From the NCBI GenBank assembly GCA_018268135.1, contig JAFDXD010000011.1:1-34120 (forward strand): DNA of 34,120 nt, written 5' to 3'. Source of the DNA: Bacteroidota bacterium (GTDB taxonomy: Bacteria; Bacteroidota; Bacteroidia; Chitinophagales; Chitinophagaceae). The notes beneath the pieces were generated by a model. The model was not told the origin of the DNA, did not search any database, and worked only from the letters and a program-made list of their open reading frames with translations. Positions within the stretch are counted from its first letter, which is position 1. Each line of letters starts with the position of its first letter. This document shows, piece by piece, positions 15,888-24,002 of the stretch. Position numbers and translations under genes: made by a program.

Positions 15888-17321
15888 ATGCAAAAGATTT
15901 TTTTAACCCTTTCTGTATTTTTTATTTTTAATATTTGCGATGCACAAAATATTACCGGCACCTGGCAAGGTAATTTAGAAGTACAGGGTAGCACAATTCC
16001 TATTGTATTTCATATAGTAAAAGATAGCAGCAATCAATTGTCTGCCAGCTTCGACAGCCCAAGCCAGCATGCATTTAATATTCCCTGCAATGCAGTGGTT
16101 GTAAAAGAAGACAGTGTTTTTTTGATGATGCAAAGCATCAATGGAAAATATACAGGCAGGCTGCAACCGGACAATTCAAAAATAACAGGCACCTGGCACC
16201 AAAGCGGCGCTGCCTTTGCATTGGATATTACCAAAACCAGTAACACTGTAGAAATAAAAAAACAAAACCGGCCACAAACCCCCAAGCCACCGTACACTTA
16301 TCTGTCAGAAGATGTTATTTATTTTAATGCAGATAAAAGCTTGCAATTCGGCGCCACTATTACTTATCCTTCTGCCGTTAATAAAAAATTTCCGGCAGTG
16401 TTACTCATTTCTGGCAGTGGCCAGCAAGACAGAGATGAAACTTTGTTTGGCCATAAACCCTTTGCCGTAATTGCAGACTATCTTACTAAAAAAGGTTTTC
16501 TGGTAATACGGGTAGATGACAGAGGTATGGGTAAAAGCACCGGTAATTTTGCAACATCAACTACTGCCGATTTTGCAAAAGATGTAGAAGCAAGCCTTGA
16601 TTATCTTGAAGGGCTTCCACAGGTAAATAAAAATAAAATAGGCCTTATTGGCCATAGTGAAGGCGGTATGATAGCGCCGATAGTGGCAGGGCAAAGAAAA
16701 GAAATAAACTTTATTGTAATGCTTGCCGGGCCCGGCATACCGATAGTACAACTAATGAGGGAGCAGTCTGTGTCTGTTATGGAATCAAATGGCATCCCTG
16801 CAAAAATTGCCAATGCTGCGGGGCAGATATTTAGCATTTTTGCAAATGAAATTAATCAAAATGAAGATAGCGCTACTACCCATGCAGCCTTAAAACGTAA
16901 ATTTATTTTATTTGCACAACAATCAGATACAGCCATACGCAACGCATTAGAACTGAATGATACTTCCAAATTTGATGAGAATATAACAGATACGTATAAG
17001 CGCTTTTCATCTCCCTGGTATAAATATTTCATTGCTTTTAATCCGCAGCCTTACTTGCAAAAACTTCATTGCAAAGTACTTGCATTAAATGGCAGCAAAG
17101 ATGTACAGGTAATTGCAAAGTCGAACCTGGCAGGGATAAAGGCCTGCTTGCAAAAAAGCAATTCGCCAAAATATGATGTAATAGAAATACCGGGGCTCAA
17201 TCATCTTTTTCAAACCTGTGTAAAATGTGACCCTGATGAGTATGGAGATTTGGAAGAAACTTTTTCGCCAAAGATATTAGAAATAATGGGCAACTGGCTT
17301 GATACAAATGTAAAGAAATAA
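15888..17321 (+). CDS. Secreted alpha/beta hydrolase with N-terminal beta-barrel-like domain
   Basis: A 477-residue protein. The frame is open further upstream, but I start at 15888 because MQKIFLTLSVFFIFNICDAQ is a proper signal peptide and longer versions would run into the divergent gene. Residues 20-115 (NITGTWQGNLEVQGSTIPIVFHIV to GTWHQSGAAFALDI) form a small lipocalin-like beta domain found in front of many Bacteroidota hydrolases. The hydrolase domain has the oxyanion region LLISGSGQQDRDET, the nucleophile elbow LIGHSEGGMIAP, an acidic residue in LALNGSKDVQV and the catalytic His in GLNHLFQTC. It would hydrolyse esters or acyl peptides; the substrate is unknown. Confidence 0.88.
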   Translation: MQKIFLTLSVFFIFNICDAQNITGTWQGNLEVQGSTIPIVFHIVKDSSNQLSASFDSPSQHAFNIPCNAVVVKEDSVFLMMQSINGKYTGRLQPDNSKITGTWHQSGAAFALDITKTSNTVEIKKQNRPQTPKPPYTYLSEDVIYFNADKSLQFGATITYPSAVNKKFPAVLLISGSGQQDRDETLFGHKPFAVIADYLTKKGFLVIRVDDRGMGKSTGNFATSTTADFAKDVEASLDYLEGLPQVNKNKIGLIGHSEGGMIAPIVAGQRKEINFIVMLAGPGIPIVQLMREQSVSVMESNGIPAKIANAAGQIFSIFANEINQNEDSATTHAALKRKFILFAQQSDTAIRNALELNDTSKFDENITDTYKRFSSPWYKYFIAFNPQPYLQKLHCKVLALNGSKDVQVIAKSNLAGIKACLQKSNSPKYDVIEIPGLNHLFQTCVKCDPDEYGDLEETFSPKILEIMGNWLDTNVKK

Positions 17322-17349
17322 GCCCTGCTTTGTTTACGCAAGGCTTATT
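17317..17349. terminator. Probable bidirectional terminator between convergent genes
   Basis: AATAAGCC (17317-17324) pairs with GGCTTATT (17342-17349), and the stem continues inward with one mismatch (TGC/GCA). It sits between the hydrolase stop and the stop of the minus-strand PepSY-like gene. The T-run on either side is short, so termination strength is uncertain. Confidence 0.5.
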
Positions 17350-17368
17350 CCATTTGTGAAAATTATTA

Positions 17369-17857
17369 TTAATATACTACCGGCAATATTTGTTTCTTCA
17401 TAGTTTTTTCTACATTAATATTTCCGGCAGGTGAGCATTTAATTTTTAAGGTTTTAGTTTTACTCTCTGCGCCTACATAGTAATTTGTTTCCCCATCATA
17501 TATTACTTCTGACACTGTGTTGTCAAAGCTGTATTTTGGAAAGCGGTCTTTTAATGCATCTTGTGCAGCCATTGGCAAATCAGAAAACCGGAGGGTATGT
17601 GCTTTACCAACCAGTACTCCCTGTTCGTCATAAGCTGCCGACATGGTTTGGTCTTGTAAACTAAATTCTGCAAAATAAAACCCGGCGGTTTTTTTCCAGC
17701 TTACATTGCCGGCATCTTTAAAATCCTGCAAAAAAGATGCAGTTACATTTTTTGAAACATTGGTTTCATTTGCTGCAGGAACAGATTTGCCGCCTGCGGC
17801 AAAAGCGCTTACACTGATGCACAATGCAAGCAGCATGGTGGTTGTTAACTTTTTCAT
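17369..17857 (-). CDS. PepSY-like (BLIP-like, DUF2874) periplasmic protein
   Basis: A 162-residue exported protein. I start it at the ATG at 17857, because KKLTTTMLLALCISVSAFAAG is a clear signal peptide; the upstream open frame adds an unlikely 25-residue extension. The body alternates short beta strands (NVSWKKTAGFYFAEFSLQDQTMSAAYDEQGVLVGKAHTL) with a helix (MAAQDALKDRFPKY) and a strand pair (SEVIYDGETNYYVGAESKTKTLKIKCSPAGNI). This is the pattern of the PepSY-like domain family found as small secreted proteins in Bacteroidota. Function in this family is not defined; inhibitor or binding roles have been suggested from fold alone. Confidence 0.75.
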   Translation of the reverse strand: MKKLTTTMLLALCISVSAFAAGGKSVPAANETNVSKNVTASFLQDFKDAGNVSWKKTAGFYFAEFSLQDQTMSAAYDEQGVLVGKAHTLRFSDLPMAAQDALKDRFPKYSFDNTVSEVIYDGETNYYVGAESKTKTLKIKCSPAGNINVEKTMKKQILPVVY

Positions 17858-18148
17858 GACTATACTTTTTTTTGTTAAATAATACTGCAGCATGGCGTCT
17901 GCAGCTTTGAGCAGTAAAAGTATATTGAGCATTCTCCATTGTCAATTAAATTGGGATGAGTAGCCATAATATTTAATTTATAATATCACAACTATCAGTA
18001 ACCGGCACAGCATTGGAGAAAAAAAACTGATACAATCCAATACAGGTAAAGAACCCGGGCAAAGTCTTAAAAAAATATTAAAATCTGCAAGCGCTCTGTT
18101 AAATTTTAGCAACGGAAATTGCAACCCTTCATTTTAGTACCTTTAAGG
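17858..18148. other. Divergent intergenic region, no gene
   Basis: 291 bp between the PepSY-like gene and the AcpH-like gene. On the minus strand a TACTTTTA element occurs about 60 bp before the former. No other convincing signal was seen. Confidence 0.5.
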
Positions 18149-18745
18149 ATGAACTACCTGGCACATGCCTATCTATCGTTTAATAATACTGATGTATTGC
18201 TGGGCAATATGATAAGTGATTTTGTAAAAGGAAAAAAACAATTTGATTACCCAAAACAAATACAGGTTGGCATACAATTGCACCGGGCTATTGATAGCTT
18301 TACCGATACACATGTAGCTACAAAAAACATTAAAATAAAATTTAAGCCTGCTTATGGCCTATATGCCGGAGCATTTACAGATGTGGTGTACGACTACTTT
18401 TTAGCAAATGATAAAAGCATTTTTGCAGATGATACAGCCTTAAAACAATTTACACAACATACCTATGCCCAATTGCTTTACAATGAGCAATGGTTTGGCG
18501 AAAAATTTGGAAAGATGTATCCCTTTATGAAATCGCATGACTGGCTGTACCATTACCGAATGGAGGAAGGGATACAAAAAGCTTTTGAAGGAGTAAGAAG
18601 AAGAGCAAACTACATTAGGGAAACTGAAAATGCTTATTCTATTTTTATTTCTCACAAACAGGATATGCAACAATGGTATGAAATTTTTTTTCCGGAGGTT
18701 AAAAAATTTGCCGCTGATACATTAGCATCATTATTGATTACATGA
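18149..18745 (+). CDS. Acyl carrier protein phosphodiesterase-like protein (AcpH/DUF479 family)
   Basis: A 198-residue soluble protein. The ATG at 18149 gives MNYLAHAYLS, the standard start of this family; an upstream TTG frame was ignored. The diagnostic blocks are visible: LAHAYLSFNNTDVLLGNMISDFVKGKK, GIQLHRAIDSFTDTH and YGLYAGAFTDVVYDYFLAN. E. coli AcpH removes the 4'-phosphopantetheine arm from acyl carrier protein, and belongs to the HD-like metal-dependent fold; the His and Asp residues in LHRAIDSFTDTH and in FTDVVYDYFLA are the likely metal ligands. The length agrees with the family. Activity on ACP is inferred from homology. Confidence 0.85.
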   Translation: MNYLAHAYLSFNNTDVLLGNMISDFVKGKKQFDYPKQIQVGIQLHRAIDSFTDTHVATKNIKIKFKPAYGLYAGAFTDVVYDYFLANDKSIFADDTALKQFTQHTYAQLLYNEQWFGEKFGKMYPFMKSHDWLYHYRMEEGIQKAFEGVRRRANYIRETENAYSIFISHKQDMQQWYEIFFPEVKKFAADTLASLLIT

Positions 18746-18751
18746 ATATTA

Positions 18752-18759
18752 TATCTTTG
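18752..18759 (+). promoter_or_regulatory. -7 element upstream of the first DUF2911 gene
   Basis: TATCTTTG matches TAnnTTTG and ends 13 nt before the ATG at 18773. The nearest TTG upstream is at 15-nt spacing, shorter than usual. Confidence 0.45.
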
Positions 18760-18772
18760 AAAAAATACAGCA

Positions 18773-19336
18773 ATGAAAATTTTAGTTACAACAGTTTTGG
18801 CATTATTGTTTACTCATTTTAGTTATTCGCAATCTACAGTGCCGGCGCTTGATAAATCGCCAATGGATGTAAGCTATTGCCCAGCCAATTATCCCCTGCT
18901 AAAAGTACAGGATAAAATTACTGACCCCCTGGTAGCAAGAGTTATTTACAGCAGGCCACAAATAGATGGCAGAGTAATATTTGGTAATCTTTTAGAATAT
19001 GGTAAGGTATGGCGCCTTGGCGCCAACGAGGCTACAGAGATAGAATTTTTTCAAAATGTAGTAATCAATAACAGGAAGATTAAAAAAGGAAAATATACAC
19101 TGTATGCCATACTTCAGCCTGATAACTGGACTATTATTTTAAATAGAGAATTAGACACCTGGGGCTCTTTTGGCTACGACAGCACAAAAGATGTACTTAG
19201 AGTAACCCTGCCTGTACAAAAACAAACAGACTCTACAGAAGTATTTTCGATGTATTTTGATAAATCTGGCAAAGGATATATTTTAAATACGATATGGGAA
19301 AATGTAAAAGTATCATTACCAATATTGTTACCATAA
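18773..19336 (+). CDS. DUF2911 domain protein, exported (first of a tandem pair)
   Basis: A 187-residue protein with a signal peptide (MKILVTTVLALLFTHFSYSQ). A complete DUF2911 domain follows: LDKSPMDVSYCPANYPLLK, VARVIYSRPQIDGRVIFG, YGKVWRLGANEATEIEFF, IKKGKYTLYAI and NWTIILNRELDTWGSFGYD. The family is common in Bacteroidota and consists of secreted beta-rich proteins of unknown role. A similar domain is found at the end of some TPR proteins. The next gene begins 2 bp after this stop and encodes a paralog, so the pair is a tandem duplication in one operon. Confidence 0.88.
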   Translation: MKILVTTVLALLFTHFSYSQSTVPALDKSPMDVSYCPANYPLLKVQDKITDPLVARVIYSRPQIDGRVIFGNLLEYGKVWRLGANEATEIEFFQNVVINNRKIKKGKYTLYAILQPDNWTIILNRELDTWGSFGYDSTKDVLRVTLPVQKQTDSTEVFSMYFDKSGKGYILNTIWENVKVSLPILLP

Positions 19337-19338
19337 AG

Positions 19339-19980
19339 ATGAAAGCAATTAAAAACTTACTGCTACCGCTTTTGCTGACATGTATTATAGCTGCATGTAA
19401 TAACAAGCCAAAGCCCAACATCACCCATACTATTATAGATTCTGCAACTGCTGCCGAAAAAAATCCTTATGTTGCAGAAGACCAGTCGCCAATGGATATG
19501 AGCTATTTTCCGGTAGATTATCCCTTGCAAAAAATGAATCACTTACAATCATCGATCCCTCCGGTGGCAAGGGTAATATACAGCCGACCACATAAAAAAG
19601 GGCGGGTAATATTTGGCAATACTGCCCAAAGCCTTTGTCAATACGGTAAAGCATGGAGGCTCGGAGCAAATGAAGCTACGGAAATTGACTTGTTTAAAAA
19701 TGTAAGCATCAATGGTAAAAATATTGCAAAAGGAACTTATGTTTTGTACTGCATACCCGAGGCTGATAAATGGACGATTGTATTTAACAGCAACTTATAC
19801 ACCTGGGGCCTTCACATGGATGAAACAAAAGATATTTATAAAATTGATATCCCCGTAATGCAGCAGGTGCCGGCAGTAGAAGATTTTACCATGGTATTTA
19901 CTCCGGCAAAGTATGGTGCAGACCTCATAATGGCCTGGGATAATGTAAAAGCAGTACTGCCCATTGAGTTTTCAAAATAA
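19339..19980 (+). CDS. DUF2911 domain lipoprotein (second of a tandem pair)
   Basis: A 213-residue lipoprotein. I chose the ATG at 19339, directly after the previous stop codon, because MKAIKNLLLPLLLTCIIAAC is a lipoprotein signal with the lipobox Cys at residue 20. A linker of about 30 residues precedes the DUF2911 domain, which repeats the blocks of its neighbour: QSPMDMSYFPVDYPLQK, VARVIYSRPHKKGRVIFG, YGKAWRLGANEATEIDLF, IAKGTYVLYCI and KWTIVFNSNLYTWG. The two proteins differ in anchoring: one would be soluble in the periplasm and the other tethered to a membrane. The function is unknown. Confidence 0.88.
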   Translation: MKAIKNLLLPLLLTCIIAACNNKPKPNITHTIIDSATAAEKNPYVAEDQSPMDMSYFPVDYPLQKMNHLQSSIPPVARVIYSRPHKKGRVIFGNTAQSLCQYGKAWRLGANEATEIDLFKNVSINGKNIAKGTYVLYCIPEADKWTIVFNSNLYTWGLHMDETKDIYKIDIPVMQQVPAVEDFTMVFTPAKYGADLIMAWDNVKAVLPIEFSK

Positions 19981-20029
19981 AATATTTTGTAAGCGCCTGC
20001 TTTAACTCAGGTATAATTATATTTACAGC

Positions 20030-21895
20030 ATGTGTGGCATAGCAGGAATAATTACACCCCAACAATCTTTCATCAATACATCATTGCTTAAAAGCATGGC
20101 CAATGCCTTGCAGCACCGTGGCCCCGATGGTGAAGGCTATTGGGTTAGTAAAAAAAATAATTGTGGCATGGCACATCGCAGGCTGGCTATTATTGACCTT
20201 AGCCCTGCTGCAGCCCAGCCCATGCATTATATGGAGCGGTACAGCATTGTATATAATGGAGAAATATATAATTATGTAGAGCTAAGAAAAGAACTGCAAA
20301 AGAGCGGCTACCATTTTATTACTGAAAGCGATACCGAAGTAATACTGGCAGCTTATGACTTTTATAAAGAGAAATGCCTGCAATTTTTTGATGGCATGTT
20401 TGCCTTTGCCATTTGGGATGAAAAACATCAAACATTGTTTACAGCCAGGGATCGCTTTGGAGAAAAACCATTTTATTATTTTATAGATAAATCGTCATTT
20501 GTATTTGCCAGCGAAATGAAAGCCTTGTGGGCAGTAGGTATTGATAAAACAGTAGAACATAAAATGCTTTTAAATTATCTGACATTAGGTTATGTACAAA
20601 ACCCTACAGATAAGTCTCAAACATTTTATAAAAATATTTTTTCACTTCCACCATCGCATTATGCCATATTGGATGCCGAAGAAATGAAATTTACTATCAA
20701 ACGTTATTGGGATATCAATCAAAAATTTAGGCAGCCTGCCAATGATAGTACTGCTTCTGAAAATGTAGAAGAACTACTAAGAGGCTCCATTAGCAGGCGG
20801 TTGCGAAGTGATGTACCCGTGGGATGTAGCTTAAGCGGTGGGCTTGATAGCTCTACCATTTCATACTTTGTAAGTCAAATGATGAATGCCCAAAAACCTT
20901 CTGCCGATTTTAAAACTTTTTCGGCCATCTTTCCGGGGTTTGAAAAAGATGAGAGTAGTTATATCAATAAAGTTGTACAACAGTTAGGCATAAAAAATTA
21001 TACTACCACACCCACTGCCGAAGAGCTCATTCATCAATTTGAAAAACTGTGCTGGCACCAGGAAGAGCCTTTTACCTCTGCCAGTATTTTTGCACAATAC
21101 AAAGTATTTGAGCTTGCCAGGCAAAATGGGGTAAAAGTATTGCTGGATGGGCAGGGGGCAGATGAAACCATGGCAGGGTATCATAAATATGTACATTGGT
21201 ATTTACAGGAATTATTAAGCAGGTTTAATATTAGGGGAGTACAAAAAGCTAAAACATTATTGCAGCAAAACAATGTGGCATTTAAATGGAATTCTAAAAA
21301 TATACTGGCCACCTTTTTGCCCTTGCATGCCTCTATAGCTTTAGAAAAAAGAGAATACAATAAAATTATTACCAACCATGATATTACAAAAAACCTGCTG
21401 ATGTATTTAAAAGGCAGGGAATGGGAAGGAATACACAAACCCATTGTTACCAAACTCAATGATATTTTATATTTTAATATTATGGAGAATGGATTGGAAG
21501 AACTGCTCCGCTATGCGGATAGAAACAGTATGGCTCATTCGGTAGAAGTAAGGCTGCCATTTTTAATGGCTGAGTTGGTACAGTATATTTTTTCGCTGCC
21601 CACAAAATATAAAATTAACGAAGGGCATACCAAATGGCTGCTACGCAGTATTATGAGCAATCGCCTGGATAAATCAATTGTATGGCGGTCGGAAAAAATT
21701 GGATTTGAGCCGCCGCAAAAAAAGTGGATGATGGATCCATTATTTATTGACTACCTGCATGAAGCCAGAAAAAAACTGGTAAATGATAAAATACTAAAAC
21801 CATCGGCGCTAAAGCGAAAAAACCATGCAGTAGATTCTAATGAAGCAAACAATATAGACTGGCGATATTTGTGTGCGGCACAGCTCACTAAATAA
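20030..21895 (+). CDS. asnB: Asparagine synthetase (glutamine-hydrolysing)
   Basis: A 621-residue cytosolic enzyme that makes asparagine from aspartate, ATP and glutamine. The N-terminal glutaminase domain begins with the catalytic Cys2 (MCGIAGIITP) and contains QHRGPDGEGYW, MAHRRLAIIDLSPAAAQPM and IVYNGEIYNYVELR. The C-terminal synthetase domain has the ATP pyrophosphatase loop SLSGGLDSSTIS near residue 268 and LLDGQGADETMAGYHKY. The late block RYADRNSMAHSVEVRLPFL is typical of AsnB. Such AsnB-like proteins can also act in amidation of cell-surface sugars, but no polysaccharide genes are close by, so biosynthetic AsnB is the simpler reading. Confidence 0.92.
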   Translation: MCGIAGIITPQQSFINTSLLKSMANALQHRGPDGEGYWVSKKNNCGMAHRRLAIIDLSPAAAQPMHYMERYSIVYNGEIYNYVELRKELQKSGYHFITESDTEVILAAYDFYKEKCLQFFDGMFAFAIWDEKHQTLFTARDRFGEKPFYYFIDKSSFVFASEMKALWAVGIDKTVEHKMLLNYLTLGYVQNPTDKSQTFYKNIFSLPPSHYAILDAEEMKFTIKRYWDINQKFRQPANDSTASENVEELLRGSISRRLRSDVPVGCSLSGGLDSSTISYFVSQMMNAQKPSADFKTFSAIFPGFEKDESSYINKVVQQLGIKNYTTTPTAEELIHQFEKLCWHQEEPFTSASIFAQYKVFELARQNGVKVLLDGQGADETMAGYHKYVHWYLQELLSRFNIRGVQKAKTLLQQNNVAFKWNSKNILATFLPLHASIALEKREYNKIITNHDITKNLLMYLKGREWEGIHKPIVTKLNDILYFNIMENGLEELLRYADRNSMAHSVEVRLPFLMAELVQYIFSLPTKYKINEGHTKWLLRSIMSNRLDKSIVWRSEKIGFEPPQKKWMMDPLFIDYLHEARKKLVNDKILKPSALKRKNHAVDSNEANNIDWRYLCAAQLTK

Positions 21896-21921
21896 TTATA
21901 CCCTTGTGCAAGTTTTCTAAG

Positions 21922-21929
21922 TATTTTTG
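21922..21929 (+). promoter_or_regulatory. -7 element upstream of the cystathionine gamma-synthase/lyase gene
   Basis: TATTTTTG matches TAnnTTTG and lies 20 nt before the ATG at 21950. A TTG (21904-21906) is upstream but only 15 nt away. Confidence 0.4.
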
Positions 21930-21949
21930 CAGCTCAATAATTATATAAG

Positions 21950-23104
21950 ATGAGTACAAAATTTCAAAAACCTGCTACAAAATATATACATGCAGGCACA
22001 TTGCCCGACCCAAGTACCGGCGCTATAATGACTCCCATTTATCAAACATCTACCTATGTGCAGCAGGCGCCGGGTGTAAACAAAGGGTATGAATATGCCC
22101 GCAGCCAAAACCCCACCCGCAAGGCTTTGGAGGATGCACTGGCTGAAATTGAAAATGGAAAATTTGGTTTGGCTTTTAGCAGTGGTGTGGCTGCTACAGA
22201 TGCTGTAATAAAATTATTAAACCCCGGCGACGAGGTTATTGCTGCCAATGATATGTATGGAGGCACTTATCGCTTGTTTACTAAAATATTTGCCCGGTTT
22301 GGTATCAAATTTATATATGTAGATACTACTAATCCTAAAAATGTACAAGCGGCTGTAACACCTAATACCAAACTCATCTGGATTGAAACGCCTACCAATC
22401 CACTGATGAATATTACGGATATTCATGCCGTTGCCAAAATATCTAGAGAGGCTAAAGCCATCCTTTGTGTGGACAATACATTTGCCTCTCCCTATCTTCA
22501 AAACCCGCTTGACCTTGGGGCAGATATTGTAATGCATTCTTCTACTAAATACCTGGGAGGCCATAGCGATGTAATACAAGGCGCCTTAGTGATGAATGAT
22601 GCAGCACTGCGTGAGCAACTATATTTTATACAAAAAAGTTGTGGCGCTGTGCCAGGGCCATTGGATTGTTTTTTGGTATTGAGAGGTATCAAAACCCTGC
22701 ATGTAAGAATGAAGCAACATAACGAGAACGGTTACACGATTGCTCATTTTTTGCGTAATCATCCCAGTGTATCTAAAGTATATTGGTGTGGCTTTGCCGA
22801 TCATCCAAACCATGATGTGGCTAAATTGCAAATGCGTGGCTATGGAGGCATGATGAGTTTTACTTTAAAAGATGATAGCGTAGAAGCTGCTACAAAATTG
22901 CTTTCTTCTACCAAACTATTTTCGCTGGCCGAAAGCCTTGGTGGGGTAGAATCGCTGATAAACCACCCTGCTAGTATGACTCATGCAAGCATCCCTCGTG
23001 AAGAGCGTATTAAAAACGGATTGACTGATGGACTGATAAGGCTTAGCGTGGGTATTGAAGATGCTGATGACCTGGTAGAAGACCTGAAACAGGCTATTGG
23101 ATAA
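21950..23104 (+). CDS. Cystathionine gamma-synthase / gamma-lyase family PLP enzyme
   Basis: A 384-residue member of the Cys/Met metabolism PLP family, cytosolic. Key blocks are TPIYQTSTYVQ, YEYARSQNPTRKALEDALAEIE (phosphate-contact region), FSSGVAATDAVIKLL, NDMYGGTYRLF, WIETPTNPLMNITDI and VDNTFASPYLQ. The PLP-binding Lys is in HSSTKYLGGHSD near residue 199. Near the C-terminus SLGGVESLINHPASMTHA and GLIRLSVGIEDADDL complete the fold. Gamma-synthase (methionine synthesis), gamma-lyase (transsulfuration) and methionine gamma-lyase cannot be separated by eye. The sequence looks nearest to the bacterial cystathionine gamma-synthase/lyase group, so I leave the symbol empty. Confidence 0.9.
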   Translation: MSTKFQKPATKYIHAGTLPDPSTGAIMTPIYQTSTYVQQAPGVNKGYEYARSQNPTRKALEDALAEIENGKFGLAFSSGVAATDAVIKLLNPGDEVIAANDMYGGTYRLFTKIFARFGIKFIYVDTTNPKNVQAAVTPNTKLIWIETPTNPLMNITDIHAVAKISREAKAILCVDNTFASPYLQNPLDLGADIVMHSSTKYLGGHSDVIQGALVMNDAALREQLYFIQKSCGAVPGPLDCFLVLRGIKTLHVRMKQHNENGYTIAHFLRNHPSVSKVYWCGFADHPNHDVAKLQMRGYGGMMSFTLKDDSVEAATKLLSSTKLFSLAESLGGVESLINHPASMTHASIPREERIKNGLTDGLIRLSVGIEDADDLVEDLKQAIG

Positions 23105-23114
23105 AATAGACTGC

Positions 23115-23351
23115 ATGAATATTTTGATAGAAATAATCGGCTGGATAGGCGCTGTGCTTATTGTAGGCGCTTATTCTTTAAATATTTATGGTGTATGGAA
23201 AACCCATTCATTAAAATATATTGCCGCCAATTTTTTTGGCGGCTTATTTTTTGTGATACATACGTTTGTGCATCATGCATACCCATCAATGATTGTAAAC
23301 ATCATTTGGGTTTTTATTGCCATGTTTGCTTTGCTAAAAAATAAATCATAA
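23115..23351 (+). CDS. Small CBU_0592-family membrane protein
   Basis: A 78-residue membrane protein starting at the ATG at 23115 (MNILIEIIGWIGAVLIVGAY), 10 bp after the preceding stop; an upstream in-frame TTG would overlap that gene. Three hydrophobic segments fill the chain: residues 3-22, 37-51 and 56-74. The pattern IGWIGAVLIVGAYSLNIYGV, then YIAANFFGGLFFVIHTFVHHAYPSMIVNIIWVFIAMFALL, is that of the CBU_0592 domain family. Function is not known. The three-helix size also recalls SemiSWEET half-transporters, but their PQ motif is missing. It is probably read through from the upstream PLP-enzyme gene. Confidence 0.75.
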   Translation: MNILIEIIGWIGAVLIVGAYSLNIYGVWKTHSLKYIAANFFGGLFFVIHTFVHHAYPSMIVNIIWVFIAMFALLKNKS

Positions 23352-23363
23352 GCCTTTGTATTG

Positions 23364-23381
23364 CTTTGCAGATGTGCAAAG
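23364..23381. other. Short hairpin after the CBU_0592-type gene
   Basis: CTTTGCA and TGCAAAG form a perfect 7-bp stem around GATG. There is no following T-run on either strand, so it is not a clear intrinsic terminator, although it lies 12 bp after the stop of the plus-strand gene. Confidence 0.35.
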
Positions 23382-23434
23382 AGCTACTGGTATTGCAGAG
23401 AAAAGATATACTGCTGAATGGCCGGGCGATGGAA

Positions 23435-23466
23435 GCGGCAGCCCCGAGGCACGAGGGCTATAGCGT
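23435..23466. repeat. GC-rich extragenic hairpin, second member
   Basis: AGCCC (23440-23444) pairs with GGGCT (23455-23459) around CGAGGCACGA, flanked by GCGGC and ATAGCG. It lies between two convergent genes. The core AGCCCCG, GGCAC, GGGCT matches the element at 8499-8562 with a 2-nt insertion and a shorter loop, suggesting one dispersed repeat family. After it comes a run of TGATG triplet-like repeats (23477-23503). Confidence 0.45.
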
Positions 23467-23519
23467 ACAGCGCCTGCTGATGCTGATGATGGAAAAATGA
23501 TGATGGCCCCAGTAAATTA

Positions 23520-24002
23520 TTAATGGCATTTAAAATAATCAAAAGGCTCTTTGCAATCGTTGCATTGATACAATGCTTTGCATGCGGTGGAGCCAAACTG
23601 GCTGAGTAATTTGGTGTGCTGCGAATGGCATTGGGGGCATTCTACATTTTTCGCTGGTGAGCCGGAGTATTGTGGAGGCGCAATTCCGTAAGCTTTTAAT
23701 TTTCGTTTGCCCGTCTCCGTTATCCAGTCGGTTGTCCAGGCGGGAGATAAGATGCTGGTGATTTTTACCTGGCTATAACCATGCTCTATCAATTTTAATT
23801 TGATATCAATACTAATGGCATCCATAGCCGGGCAGCCTGAGTAGGTAGGCGTGATGATGATTTCAATTTGATTGTCGCTAATTTTTACCTGCCTTATAAT
23901 TCCCAGGTCTATGATAGAAAGTACGGGAATTTCGGGATCGCAAACCTGCCCGAGGATGGTTAATATTTCTTGAGTTTGTGGCATATTGTTACCATTGTGC
24001 AT
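23520..24002 (-). CDS. paaD: Phenylacetyl-CoA epoxidase complex protein PaaD
   Basis: A 160-residue MIP18/DUF59-type protein needed for assembly or maturation of the 1,2-phenylacetyl-CoA epoxidase. The MIP18 domain occupies residues 8-100 (VCDPEIPVLSIIDLGIIRQV, then PTYSGCPAMDAI, then LSPAWTTDWITETGKRKL). A C-terminal zinc-ribbon-like part with CPQC, STACKALYQCNDC and FDYFKC is diagnostic for PaaD rather than SufT. The longest start overlaps the end of paaC by 14 bp; an ATG at 23984, four bases after the paaC stop, is equally possible. It is the last gene of paaABCD. Confidence 0.93.
   Translation of the reverse strand: MHNGNNMPQTQEILTILGQVCDPEIPVLSIIDLGIIRQVKISDNQIEIIITPTYSGCPAMDAISIDIKLKLIEHGYSQVKITSILSPAWTTDWITETGKRKLKAYGIAPPQYSGSPAKNVECPQCHSQHTKLLSQFGSTACKALYQCNDCKEPFDYFKCH

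Noticed and set aside
23384-23596. 70-codon minus-strand open frame over the 23440 hairpin
   Set aside because: It overlaps paaD out of frame and mostly reads repeat sequence.
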